32,757 nt of DNA. Origin: DATKXU01 sp035528905. Its GTDB lineage: Bacteria > Armatimonadota > UBA5829 > DTJY01. Position numbers and translations under genes: made by a program. The notes under the pieces were generated by a model. That model was not told the origin of the DNA, made no database searches, and saw only the letters and a list, made by a program, of their open reading frames with translations. Position 1 is the stretch's first letter. The number at the start of each line of letters is the position of its first letter. The DNA is taken from assembly GCA_035528905.1 (NCBI GenBank), contig DATKXU010000113.1, forward strand, positions 1-32,757, read 5' to 3'. Shown in pieces: positions 22,921 through 30,429 of this stretch.

Positions 22921-22980
22921 GCCCTCCACGAACGAATGAACGTTGAACGTCCAACGCCGAACGCCGAACGTCTAACCAAT
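22921..22980. repeat. Repeat of GAACG words between fabD and fabG
   Basis: The spacer consists of near-copies of a 7-8 base word: GAACGAAT, GAACGTT, GAACGTCC, AACGCC, GAACGCC, GAACGTCT. CCAA (22975-22978) and TTGG (22986-22989) can form a small stem at one end. The repeat abuts the fabD stop. Confidence 0.6.
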
Positions 22981-23949
22981 TCAAAGTTGGATGTTGACAG
23001 TCCGAACTTCGTCCGGGGTTGACGGCTTCTCCGTCAGAAACTCTCTCAGCGAGGCTGCATCGCCCACGTTTGCCGCCTCGGCCGAGTCTACAGTGCGCTT
23101 GATCAGGCCCGAGAGCACTTTCCCGGGACCGACTTCGACGAACAGGCTCACACCGTCGTTCGCCATTCGGGCCACGGACTCGCTCCAACGCACAGTGCCG
23201 GCGATCTGGCGTCCCAGCGCCCCTCTGATCTCGCTGCCCCGCAGGACATACTCCGCCGTTGCGTTGGCGACAACCGGGATTGCCGCGTCTTGAAAAGAAG
23301 TGTGGTTCAGCTCTATGGCCAGGGACTCAACCGCAGAGGCCATCAGCGGCGAATGGAACGCGCCGCTCACGTTCAGCAGGATGACCTTTCGGGCTCCGGC
23401 TTCCCTGGCATATTCGCATGCAGCCTCCAGCGCCTTGACCTCACCTGAGATTACGACCTGTTCGGGTGAATTATAGTTCGCTACACCCACGATACCTATT
23501 TCGCTGGCGCGCATGCATGCCGTGCAGACCCCATCCGCGTCCAGGCCGATGACAGCCGCCATAGCCCCCGGACGCCGCAAGCCGGCCTCCTGCATCAACT
23601 GGCCTCTCCTGCGCACTAGGGGCAACGCGGTCTTGAAGCTGACGGAGCCTGCTGCGACCAGTGCTGCGTACTCGCCGACGCTGTGCCCTGCTGCAACATC
23701 GGCATGGATTCCGTGCTTCTCAAGAAGCCGGAGACACGCTATGCTGATGGTGAGCAGCGCCGGCTGGGCGTTGGCTGTCAGGCGCAGTTCTTCCTCAGGA
23801 CCCTCGAAACAGAGCTTGCTGAGTGGCATGTGGAGTGTGTCGTCCGCTGCGTCGAAGACCTCGCGTGCATCGGGAAGCTCGTAGAGATCCTTGCCCATTC
23901 CCACGTACTGAGACCCCTGGCCCGGAAAGACGAATGCCAACTTGCTCAT
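22981..23949 (-). CDS. fabD: Malonyl-CoA:ACP transacylase
   Basis: This 322-residue enzyme loads malonyl groups from CoA onto ACP. FVFPGQGSQYVGMG opens the protein, the nucleophile is Ser90 in GHSVGEYAAL, Arg115 lies in the LVRRRGQLMQEA segment, and His199 is in GAFHSPLM. The spacing matches the family. The binding site before ATG 23949 is weak. The gene lies between fabH and fabG in the standard order. The enoyl reductase gene fabK, which often sits beside fabD in Firmicutes, is absent. Confidence 0.96.
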   Translation of the reverse strand: MSKLAFVFPGQGSQYVGMGKDLYELPDAREVFDAADDTLHMPLSKLCFEGPEEELRLTANAQPALLTISIACLRLLEKHGIHADVAAGHSVGEYAALVAAGSVSFKTALPLVRRRGQLMQEAGLRRPGAMAAVIGLDADGVCTACMRASEIGIVGVANYNSPEQVVISGEVKALEAACEYAREAGARKVILLNVSGAFHSPLMASAVESLAIELNHTSFQDAAIPVVANATAEYVLRGSEIRGALGRQIAGTVRWSESVARMANDGVSLFVEVGPGKVLSGLIKRTVDSAEAANVGDAASLREFLTEKPSTPDEVRTVNIQL

Positions 23950-24023
23950 AAGTCAATCTGCCCCAATAACTAGTTCACTGCGGAACCGTGATTGCACATC
24001 CAGAATCGCAGATTGGGGATATG

Positions 24024-24062
24024 TTCCCCTGGAACCCTTGATCCCTAGACCCCTGGATCCCT
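24024..24062. repeat. CCCTGGATCC-word repeat between fabH and fabD
   Basis: The spacer contains CCCCTGGAACCC, TTGATCCC, TAGACCCCTGGATCCCTTA, which are near-copies of a 9-10 base word. The complement of the same words (CTGGATCCCTGGACCCC) occurs in the hrcA-chaperonin spacer near 12495-12512. Confidence 0.5.
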
Positions 24063-25069
24063 TATCCGCCGGGCAGCGTCCATTTTAGCACACTGGCTGC
24101 CCAAGTCAAGCCTGCTCCGAAGCCGACCACCGCTACTATGTCGCCTTGCTTGATTCTGCCGAGCCTGTAAGCCTCGTCCAACGCCAGCGGTATCGAGGCA
24201 GCGGACGTGTTGCCGTAGCTCTGGACGTTGACGAACACCTTCTCCTGAGGAAAATTCAAGCGCTCGGCCGCGGCCTCGATTATGCGGATATTCGCCTGAT
24301 GAGGCACGAAGAGGTCAACGTCTGTCGGCTTCAGGCCGCACATTTCCAGCGCCTTGATGGAGGCTTCGCCCATGATGCGCACTGCAAACTTGTAAACTTC
24401 GCGGCCCTCCATTTTGATGTAGTGCTGCCGATTCCGGACGGTTTCCTCGCTGGCAGGCAGTTTGGAGCCGCCGGCGTCAATCCTCAGAAGGTCGCCTCTT
24501 GAGCCGTTCGCACCTAGGCAAGCGGAGAGCACGCCGGTACCCGGGGCCGTCGGGCCGATCACCGTCGCTCCTGCTGCATCGCCGAAAAGGACGCACGTCG
24601 AGCGGTCGGTCCAATCCGTGACGCTGGTTAGCACATCCACGCCGACCGCGAGCACATAGTCGTAGGTGCCCAACCGTACGAACTGCGAAGCCGTCGCGAG
24701 GGCATAGACCCAGCCCGAACAGCCGGCCTGTAGATCGAAAGCTGCGGCTTTTGTCGCGCCGATCCTGTCCTGTACGAGGCAGGAGGTAGCGGGGAAAGGC
24801 ATGTCGCCGGTGATGGTCGCACAAATCACCAGATCTATGTCTTCCGGGCGAATCGAAGCGGATTCCAGGGCTCGTTTCGAAGCTTCCAATGCCAGATCGG
24901 AGGCCCCTGTTTTTTCCTCCGCAACATGCCTCTCGCGGATTCCGGATCTGGTGAAGATCCACTCATCAGTGGTGTCTACAATTCTTTCCAAATCAAGGTT
25001 CGTCAGTACCTTTTGTGGAGCAAACGATCCAATGCCGATTATGCCCGCGCCGCGTAATTCGGTTGCCAT
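24062..25069 (-). CDS. fabH: Beta-ketoacyl-ACP synthase III
   Basis: This 335-residue enzyme starts fatty-acid synthesis by condensing acetyl- or branched acyl-CoA with malonyl-ACP. ATG 25069 has GGAG 5 bases upstream; a TTG one codon earlier is in frame. The catalytic triad is Cys117 (DLQAGCSGW), His257 (VPHQANIRI) and Asn287 (YGNTSAASIP). DEWIFTRSGIRERH and the C-terminal GFGAGLTWAA are typical. It follows plsX by 85 bases, the usual order. Confidence 0.96.
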   Translation of the reverse strand: MATELRGAGIIGIGSFAPQKVLTNLDLERIVDTTDEWIFTRSGIRERHVAEEKTGASDLALEASKRALESASIRPEDIDLVICATITGDMPFPATSCLVQDRIGATKAAAFDLQAGCSGWVYALATASQFVRLGTYDYVLAVGVDVLTSVTDWTDRSTCVLFGDAAGATVIGPTAPGTGVLSACLGANGSRGDLLRIDAGGSKLPASEETVRNRQHYIKMEGREVYKFAVRIMGEASIKALEMCGLKPTDVDLFVPHQANIRIIEAAAERLNFPQEKVFVNVQSYGNTSAASIPLALDEAYRLGRIKQGDIVAVVGFGAGLTWAASVLKWTLPGG

Positions 25070-25154
25070 CAATTCTCCATTCCGTATGTCTATCTTCTCT
25101 ATGAGTCTTCGACTTGCCCGGTGGAAGACCGAGTCCGAATACGAGTGGTTCGGG

Positions 25155-26159
25155 CTAGGACGTGATCGGCTCGCTCCGTCGGAGTGACGTGCTGATGCAC
25201 CCGACTACATCATTTTTCACTGCATCCGCTGCCGCTCGGATCGCGTTGCAGATGGCCCGCGCATCCGACCTGCCGTGGCAGATCACGCAGACGCCGTTCA
25301 CACCCAGCAGAGGCGCCCCGCCATATTCGGCATAGTCCAGCTTCGCCTTCGCCCGCCAAAGAGCCGGGCGAAGAAACAGAGCGCCCAATCTATATAGCAA
25401 GCCTCGATTGATCTCTTGGTTCAGGGTGGCGAGCACGAACTCGGCCATCCCTTCGCCAGCCTTCAGCACTATGTTGCCGGCGAACCCGTCGCACACGACC
25501 ACGTCCGCGGCTCCTCTGAACACATCCTTGCCCTCTACGTTCCCGACAAAGTTCAGGCTGGTCTGGCTCAACCGGGCGTTTGCCGCCTTGGTCAGCTCGT
25601 TTCCTTTGATAGCCTCCTCGCCGATGCTGAGCAGTCCCACTCGCGGCTTCCTGATCTTGAGCACCCGTTCGGCGAACTCGCTGCCCATGACCGCGAACTG
25701 GAGCAGGTTCTCGACGCTGCAATCCACGTTGGCACCGGCGTCGAGCATAACGGCCCTGCCGCTCATAGTTGGGAGGATCGCACCGATAGCCGGGCGGTCT
25801 ATCCCTTCTATTCTGCCGAGCCTGAGGGTGGCCACCGCCATGGCCGCACCGGTATTCCCTGCGCTGACCATCGCCTGGGCCTCGCCGCTTTTGACGAGGT
25901 CGGCCGCGACCACTATTGACGAGTCCGATTTCCGGCGGATGGCGTTCGCCGGCTGCTCGTCCATCTGTACTACTTCCGAAGCGTGCTTGACCTCGAGGGG
26001 GAGTCCGGCGGCCGCGTGCTTTGCCAGCTCACGGTCTATGCTCTCCTTGTCGCCCACCAAGGTCACCGGGATCCTATATCGGCCGGACGCCTCGATTGCT
26101 CCTTTTATGATTTCAGTTGGGGCGTAGTCGCCGCCCATCGCGTCAACGGCAATTCTCAT
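25155..26159 (-). CDS. plsX: Phosphate acyltransferase PlsX
   Basis: This 334-residue enzyme converts acyl-ACP to acyl-phosphate, the acyl donor for the first step of phospholipid synthesis. It has the N-terminal AVDAMGGDYAP, VVQMDEQPANAIRRKSDSSI, MVSAGNTGAAMA, MLDAGANVDC, NVEGKDVFRG and CDGFAGNIVLK. It lies between rpmF (17 bases) and fabH, as in many Firmicutes, but the regulator FapR that often precedes plsX is missing. The binding site before ATG is weak. The downstream spacer contains GTCTTC/GAAGAC, a small dyad. Confidence 0.95.
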   Translation of the reverse strand: MRIAVDAMGGDYAPTEIIKGAIEASGRYRIPVTLVGDKESIDRELAKHAAAGLPLEVKHASEVVQMDEQPANAIRRKSDSSIVVAADLVKSGEAQAMVSAGNTGAAMAVATLRLGRIEGIDRPAIGAILPTMSGRAVMLDAGANVDCSVENLLQFAVMGSEFAERVLKIRKPRVGLLSIGEEAIKGNELTKAANARLSQTSLNFVGNVEGKDVFRGAADVVVCDGFAGNIVLKAGEGMAEFVLATLNQEINRGLLYRLGALFLRPALWRAKAKLDYAEYGGAPLLGVNGVCVICHGRSDARAICNAIRAAADAVKNDVVGCISTSLRRSEPITS

Positions 26160-26176
26160 GCAGCGGGTTATCCCCT

Positions 26177-26374
26177 CTACTCCTGCTTCTTTTCTCTTTC
26201 TTTAACTTCGAGGACCAGCCGCCCGTTGTAGAAGCCGCAGCTAGGGCAGGCATGGTGCGGCAGGCGCGGCGCATGGCAGCGCGGGCAGTCAACCACGTTC
26301 GGCACCGCTAACTTCCAGTGCGTCCGCCGCTTGGCCTGACGTGCGTGCGAATGCCTTCGTTTCGGTAAAGCCAA
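26177..26374 (-). CDS. rpmF: Ribosomal protein bL32
   Basis: This is a 65-residue large-subunit protein. The start is a TTG at 26374 with GAGGTGA upstream at normal distance (complement of 26381-26387), giving MALPKRRHSHARQAKRRTH, the conserved start. A zinc ribbon follows, with CPRC (30, 33) and CPSCGFYNG (43, 46). It is the four-cysteine form of L32. It is co-transcribed with DUF177, as is usual. Confidence 0.96.
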   Translation of the reverse strand: MALPKRRHSHARQAKRRTHWKLAVPNVVDCPRCHAPRLPHHACPSCGFYNGRLVLEVKEREKKQE

Positions 26375-26389
26375 TTATTTCACCTCTCT

Positions 26390-26420
26390 ATGACATGTGA
26401 TACGTGATGAGTGATTCTCG
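26390..26420. repeat. TGATACGTGATGAGTGATT short-word repeat
   Basis: The 58-base spacer between DUF177 and rpmF contains consecutive near-copies of a GTGAT word (GTGATAC, GTGATGA, GTGATT). The words are shared with the spacer at 16117-16140. Confidence 0.4.
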
Positions 26421-26432
26421 ATACCGACGACC

Positions 26433-26969
26433 TCACGCCTCGGTGTCGCTTTCTACTTCCTTCAGCAGGCCCGCCAGGGCCTTGAACGGCGATTCGGGCT
26501 CCGCAGGCGGGCATGCACATTTTCTCACGTTCAAGTTCTCGCCGCAAGTGGGGCAGAGTCCCTGGCAGTCCGGCCTGCACAGCGGCTGAATCGGCAGCAC
26601 CAGCAGCAGGCTCTGGCGGATAAGTTCTCCCACATTCAGGACGTTGTTGTCAATCACCTCGGTGGACGCATCTTCCTCGTCCATCGGCAGCACGCTGGCT
26701 GCGTCGCCCACTTTCACGAGGCGGAACTGCTCCTGTATGGTCGTTTCAACCGGCAGGGCGAAGTCGGTCAGGCACCGGCTGCATTCGAGTTTGACTTCGG
26801 TAGCTATCTCACCCTCTACCAGCAGGAGGCTGGCCGTGTTGCTGATCTCCACCTTGCCACTAACAGGCGACGCGCACGCTAAGCCCAGATCCTCCGGGCA
26901 CGGCTCGTCAACTTCTTGTGTCGCATGCATGCCTGGGCTGCGTGCGATCTCGGATAAATCCAGTTTCAT
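26433..26969 (-). CDS. DUF177 (YceD-family) protein
   Basis: This 178-residue protein is of the family almost always encoded before rpmF. In plants and in E. coli, members are linked to 23S rRNA accumulation; the exact role is not settled. Visible features are the CSRC pair (Cys63, Cys66) in the middle beta-sheet, an acidic stretch, LPIQPLCRPDCQGLCPTCG, and a C-terminal cysteine cluster (KCACPP). The start ATG 26969 overlaps the ackA stop by 4 bases (ATGA), so translation is coupled. Confidence 0.92.
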   Translation of the reverse strand: MKLDLSEIARSPGMHATQEVDEPCPEDLGLACASPVSGKVEISNTASLLLVEGEIATEVKLECSRCLTDFALPVETTIQEQFRLVKVGDAASVLPMDEEDASTEVIDNNVLNVGELIRQSLLLVLPIQPLCRPDCQGLCPTCGENLNVRKCACPPAEPESPFKALAGLLKEVESDTEA

Positions 26970-28183
26970 TTATCACTCACGCCGCTTATCACCCTGATGG
27001 TTTCCCTGGCGATTGCCAATTCCTCGTTGGTGGGTATTACCAGCACGCGGACGCCTCTCTCATCCGCGCTGATGTCCCACTCGGAATCGCAGTTCCTGTT
27101 CTTCTCAGGATCAATCCTCACGCCGAGAAACTCGAGCCCGCTGCAAATCCCCGCGCGAACAGACGGCGAGTGCTCGCCTATGCCCGCAGTGAAGACGATC
27201 GCATCCAGGCCGCCCATGCCGGCGGCGTATGCTCCTATGTATTTCCGGGCGCGATAGCAGAAGATGTCGAGCGCAAGCTTGGAGCGCTCGTGCCCTGCTT
27301 CGGCCTTGCTCGCTACGTCGCGCATATCGTTGCTCACGCCCGATACCCCCAGCAGGCCGCTCTTCTTGTTCATGAGGTCGTCAACGTCGTCGGCTGTGTA
27401 GCCCAGCTCCTTTTCGAGGAATGGGATGATCGCGGGATCAATATCGCCGCACCTGGTTCCCATCACCAGACCTTCAACGGGAGTGAGGCCCATGCTCGTG
27501 TCAACTGATTTCCCACCCTTGACGGCCGTGAAACTCACGCCGTTGCCGAGATGACAGGTGATGATCCTCTGGCTTTCCCTGGGCACGCCGAGCGCTTCCA
27601 GAATCCTCCGGGCGCGGTGGGCCACATACTTGTGCGACGTCCCATGAAATCCGTACCGCCGGATTCCATGCTTCGAGTAAAGGTCGTATGGAAGGGCGTA
27701 GACATACGCATACGGCGGTATTGTTTGATGGAACGCCGTGTCGAACACCGCAACCTGTGGGGCCTGCGGCGCGAGCTTCATGGCCGCTCGGATTCCCATC
27801 AGATTCGGCGGGTTGTGAAGCGGGGCGAGTTCGCTCAGCCTCTCGATCGTGTCTATCACCTTCCGGTCTATCAGCACCGAGTCCGAGAACGATTCGCCGC
27901 CGTGGACGACCCTGTGTCCTATGGCCGAAAGATCCGAGACATCCCGAATGGCGCCGGTCTCCGGATCCATCAGCGCCTCGAAAACCAACCGCATCGCGGC
28001 CTGATGGTCCGGTATGTGTGCCTTGGTCTTTACCTTTTGCTTGCCCGTCGCCTCATGGGTGAGCGACTCCCCCTGCTCGCCGATTCTCTCGGCGATTCCC
28101 TTGGCCAGCACCTGCTCGTTGGACATGTCAATCAGTTGATACTTCAGCGAGGAACTACCCGCGTTTACGACAAGGATTAGCAT
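26966..28183 (-). CDS. ackA: Acetate kinase
   Basis: This 405-residue enzyme converts acetyl phosphate and ADP to acetate and ATP. It has the N-terminal VVNAGSSSLKYQL, HRVVHGGE, VFDTAFHQT, RYGFHGTSHKYV, HLGNGVSF, GTRCGDIDP and FTAGIGEHSPSVR, i.e. the ASKHA-fold phosphate and adenosine sites. The start ATG 28183 has a modest AGAGAG binding site. It lies 113 bases downstream of pta, separated by the repeat at 28196-28266. With pta it gives substrate-level ATP from acetyl-CoA, which suggests fermentation or acetate overflow. Confidence 0.97.
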   Translation of the reverse strand: MLILVVNAGSSSLKYQLIDMSNEQVLAKGIAERIGEQGESLTHEATGKQKVKTKAHIPDHQAAMRLVFEALMDPETGAIRDVSDLSAIGHRVVHGGESFSDSVLIDRKVIDTIERLSELAPLHNPPNLMGIRAAMKLAPQAPQVAVFDTAFHQTIPPYAYVYALPYDLYSKHGIRRYGFHGTSHKYVAHRARRILEALGVPRESQRIITCHLGNGVSFTAVKGGKSVDTSMGLTPVEGLVMGTRCGDIDPAIIPFLEKELGYTADDVDDLMNKKSGLLGVSGVSNDMRDVASKAEAGHERSKLALDIFCYRARKYIGAYAAGMGGLDAIVFTAGIGEHSPSVRAGICSGLEFLGVRIDPEKNRNCDSEWDISADERGVRVLVIPTNEELAIARETIRVISGVSDK

Positions 28184-28195
28184 TTCACTCTCTCT

Positions 28196-28266
28196 GGCCA
28201 GATACTGGATACCGGATGCTGGATACAGGATTTACCCATCCAGCATCTGGTATCTAGCACCTGATG
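28196..28266. repeat. Hairpin built of GGATAC/GGATGC words between pta and ackA
   Basis: The left arm is a chain of GATACTG, GATACCG, GATGCTG, GATACAG words. GATACCGGATGCTGGAT (28208-28224) pairs with ATCCAGCATCTGGTATC (28238-28254) with one G-T wobble around a 13-base loop. It occupies most of the 113-base spacer. Confidence 0.7.
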
Positions 28267-28296
28267 ATTTTGGACTTCCGACGTTCTCCCGTTTCC

Positions 28297-29301
28297 TTAG
28301 TGCGTCTGTGTTGCCTGGGCGGCCGTGACCGCCGCGACGTTCACAATATCCTCCGAATCACAGCCTCTGGAGAGGTCGTTCACCGGCTTTGCTATCCCCT
28401 GGAGTATCGGCCCGTATGCCTCGGCCTTTGCCAGGCGCTCGGTGAGCTTGTATGCGATGTTTCCCGCCTGGAGGTCAGGGAATATCAGCACGTTCGCTCT
28501 GCCCGCGACCGGGCTTCCCGGCGCCTTCTTCTCGCCTACCCAGGGCACCAGCGCTGCATCGGCTTGCAGCTCGCCGTCAATCAGCATGTCCGGCGCCTTG
28601 CTCCGGGCGAGGTTTGTCGCCTCGAGGACTTTGTCCACCAGAGGATGGCTTGCGCTTCCCTTCGTCGAGAAAGACAGCAGAGCTACCCGGGGTTCGACCC
28701 CGAAGAGCGTCTTCATTGTTCTCCCGGTGCATACGGCTATCTCCGCGAGCTCGTTCACGTTCGGATTCATCACCAGCCCCGAATCCGCATAGAGAAGAAG
28801 CCCGTTCTCGCCATAAGTGCAGTCCGGGACGATCATGATAAAGAATGCTGACACTATGGACACGCCCGGCGCCGTCTTCAGAACCTGCAAAGCGGGGCGC
28901 ACTGTGTCGGCGGTGGAGTGCGTCGCCCCGGAGACCTCGCCGTCCGCGTCACCCGCTTTCACCATCAGCACGCCGTGATACAACGTGTCCCCGGCGAGGC
29001 GGTATGCCTCATCGCGTGTCACGCCCTTCTTCTTCCGAAGCTCGTAGAGTATGTCCGCGTACTGCTGGCGCTTCGGTGATGTCGCCGGGTCTATGACCTC
29101 TATGCCTGAGATGTCCACGCCGCTCTCGCGTGCGAACTTCTGTGCCTCGCCGGGCTTCGCAAGGAGTATCGGAGTGGCAAGGCCGCGGCTGCGGATGTCC
29201 ACAGCCGCCTTGACGACTCGGGTATCTATGCCCTCGGGCAGCACGATGGTCTTGCGTGCCTGCCGCGCGCGGGCATAGATACCGTCCATGACGCTGCTCA
29301 T
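28297..29301 (-). CDS. pta: Phosphate acetyltransferase
   Basis: This 334-residue enzyme is the short, single-domain form of phosphotransacetylase (no DRTGG or P-loop extension). It interconverts acetyl-CoA and acetyl phosphate. Motifs are IVLPEGIDTRVVKAA, DTLYHGVLMVKAGDADGEVSGATHSTADTVRPAL, ADSGLVMNPN, LLSFSTKGSA and LIFPDLQAGNIAYK. GGAG lies 7 bases before ATG 29301. The gene is only 4 bases downstream of the coiled-coil gene. Confidence 0.96.
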   Translation of the reverse strand: MSSVMDGIYARARQARKTIVLPEGIDTRVVKAAVDIRSRGLATPILLAKPGEAQKFARESGVDISGIEVIDPATSPKRQQYADILYELRKKKGVTRDEAYRLAGDTLYHGVLMVKAGDADGEVSGATHSTADTVRPALQVLKTAPGVSIVSAFFIMIVPDCTYGENGLLLYADSGLVMNPNVNELAEIAVCTGRTMKTLFGVEPRVALLSFSTKGSASHPLVDKVLEATNLARSKAPDMLIDGELQADAALVPWVGEKKAPGSPVAGRANVLIFPDLQAGNIAYKLTERLAKAEAYGPILQGIAKPVNDLSRGCDSEDIVNVAAVTAAQATQTH

Positions 29302-29305
29302 TCTC

Positions 29306-29770
29306 TCACTCCGTGTCAGCCCTGTGTTCCAACTTGTCGCGCCCGTGCTGGATGGTGCTTAGAACCTTGGCAACGAAGCTCTCCAGGTCTGACAGCACCT
29401 CATGCGCGTATTCGTCCGCACCGGCTTTCGTCCCGAGAGCTTCCTCCTCGGTGCTGGCGACGATCTCCTTCGCCTGAGCGGTTGCCAGGCGCTTGATCTC
29501 GCTTTCGTCTACCATCTTGGCCGCTTCAGCCTTTGCGGCCTCGACGATCTTGGCTGCCTCTGCCTTCGCTTGGTCTGTGGCCTGAGCCGCCTGCTCTTTC
29601 GCGTCGTTGACGATGTGATCGGCGTCCCGAGTGATCCTCGCCGCCGACTTCACGTCCTCCGGGAGCGACGCCCTGATCTTGTCGGTCAGAGTGATGAACT
29701 CGTCAATGTTTACGAATGCAGTGTTGAAAAGCTGCCTGCTGTTCTCAACAAGCTCCCTAAGTCTTTCCAC
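29306..29770 (-). CDS. Conserved coiled-coil protein of the coaD-pta region
   Basis: This 154-residue protein is almost entirely helical, with a start at GTG 29770. It opens with RLRELVENSRQ and DKIRASLPEDVKSA, then a long Ala/Glu/Lys coiled coil (~45-110), and a second helix. The same layout is found in a protein, often labelled ATPase or V-type-ATPase-subunit-like, next to coaD in many Firmicutes. Its function is not established, and the label has no biochemical support that I know of. It has no membrane segment or nucleotide-binding motif. It is co-transcribed with pta and coaD. Confidence 0.75.
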   Translation of the reverse strand: MERLRELVENSRQLFNTAFVNIDEFITLTDKIRASLPEDVKSAARITRDADHIVNDAKEQAAQATDQAKAEAAKIVEAAKAEAAKMVDESEIKRLATAQAKEIVASTEEEALGTKAGADEYAHEVLSDLESFVAKVLSTIQHGRDKLEHRADTE

Positions 29771-29784
29771 TAACTCTATCGTGT

Positions 29785-30333
29785 CTATTCGAATCCCCTC
29801 CCTCGGCTTGGGCCGTTATGAGAACCCGCGGCCTTGACGCCGTATTGTGAAGAACTCACTTTCCGTTTCAGGTATTCCTCTGCGATCTTCGGGACAAGCC
29901 CCTCGACTGAGCCTCCGAAGCTTACAATCTCCTTGACGATGCTGGAACTAAGGTAGGAGTACTCGGCGTTGGTCATCATGAACACAGTCTCTATTCCCTC
30001 GTTTAGCCTCCTGTTCATCAGTGCCATCTCAAATTCGAACTCGAAATCGGAAAGCGCGCGCAGGCCCTTAACGATGACATTGGCATTGCGGCCGGCCGCA
30101 TAGCGAACGAGCAGGCCGTCGAAGTGGTCCACGGTCACATTAGGCAGATGTCGGCACGCCTCGCGCAGCATCTCGATGCGCTCCTCCGTGGTGAACATCG
30201 GGCTTTTGCCGATATTGGTTGAGACGGCAACTATCACCTCGTCAAATAGGATGGCGGCGCGTTGGATGACGTCCAGATGTCCATTCGTTACCGGATCGAA
30301 GCTTCCAGGATATATTGCCTTTTTCACCGTCAA
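29785..30333 (-). CDS. coaD: Phosphopantetheine adenylyltransferase
   Basis: This 182-residue enzyme makes dephospho-CoA from 4'-phosphopantetheine and ATP in CoA synthesis. The nucleotidyltransferase motif is AIYPGSFDPVTNGHLDVI (6-23). It also has VIVKGLRALSDFEFEFEMA and the Ser-rich SYLSSSIVKEI loop. The C-terminal ~20 residues are an extra Gly/Ser-rich tail. The start is TTG 30333, with GGAG 5 bases upstream; an internal GTG (30327) is less well placed. recG lies upstream on the same strand. rsmD, which often stands between recG and coaD, is missing. Confidence 0.95.
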   Translation of the reverse strand: MTVKKAIYPGSFDPVTNGHLDVIQRAAILFDEVIVAVSTNIGKSPMFTTEERIEMLREACRHLPNVTVDHFDGLLVRYAAGRNANVIVKGLRALSDFEFEFEMALMNRRLNEGIETVFMMTNAEYSYLSSSIVKEIVSFGGSVEGLVPKIAEEYLKRKVSSSQYGVKAAGSHNGPSRGRGFE

Positions 30334-30390
30334 CCATTCTCCAACTTTCCACTCAAAGGGATCCCGTAATCCCTCCTACTCGGCTCCTAT

Positions 30391-30423
30391 CTGCTGACCA
30401 AGCAAGAGTAAGAGTATCAGCAG
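30391..30423 (-). repeat. Small hairpin between recG and coaD
   Basis: CTGCTGA (30391-30397) pairs perfectly with TCAGCAG (30417-30423). The loop contains AAGAGTAAGAGTA, whose complement matches the TACTCTTACTC words of the spacer at 12519-12540. Confidence 0.45.
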
Positions 30424-30429
30424 GCCTTG

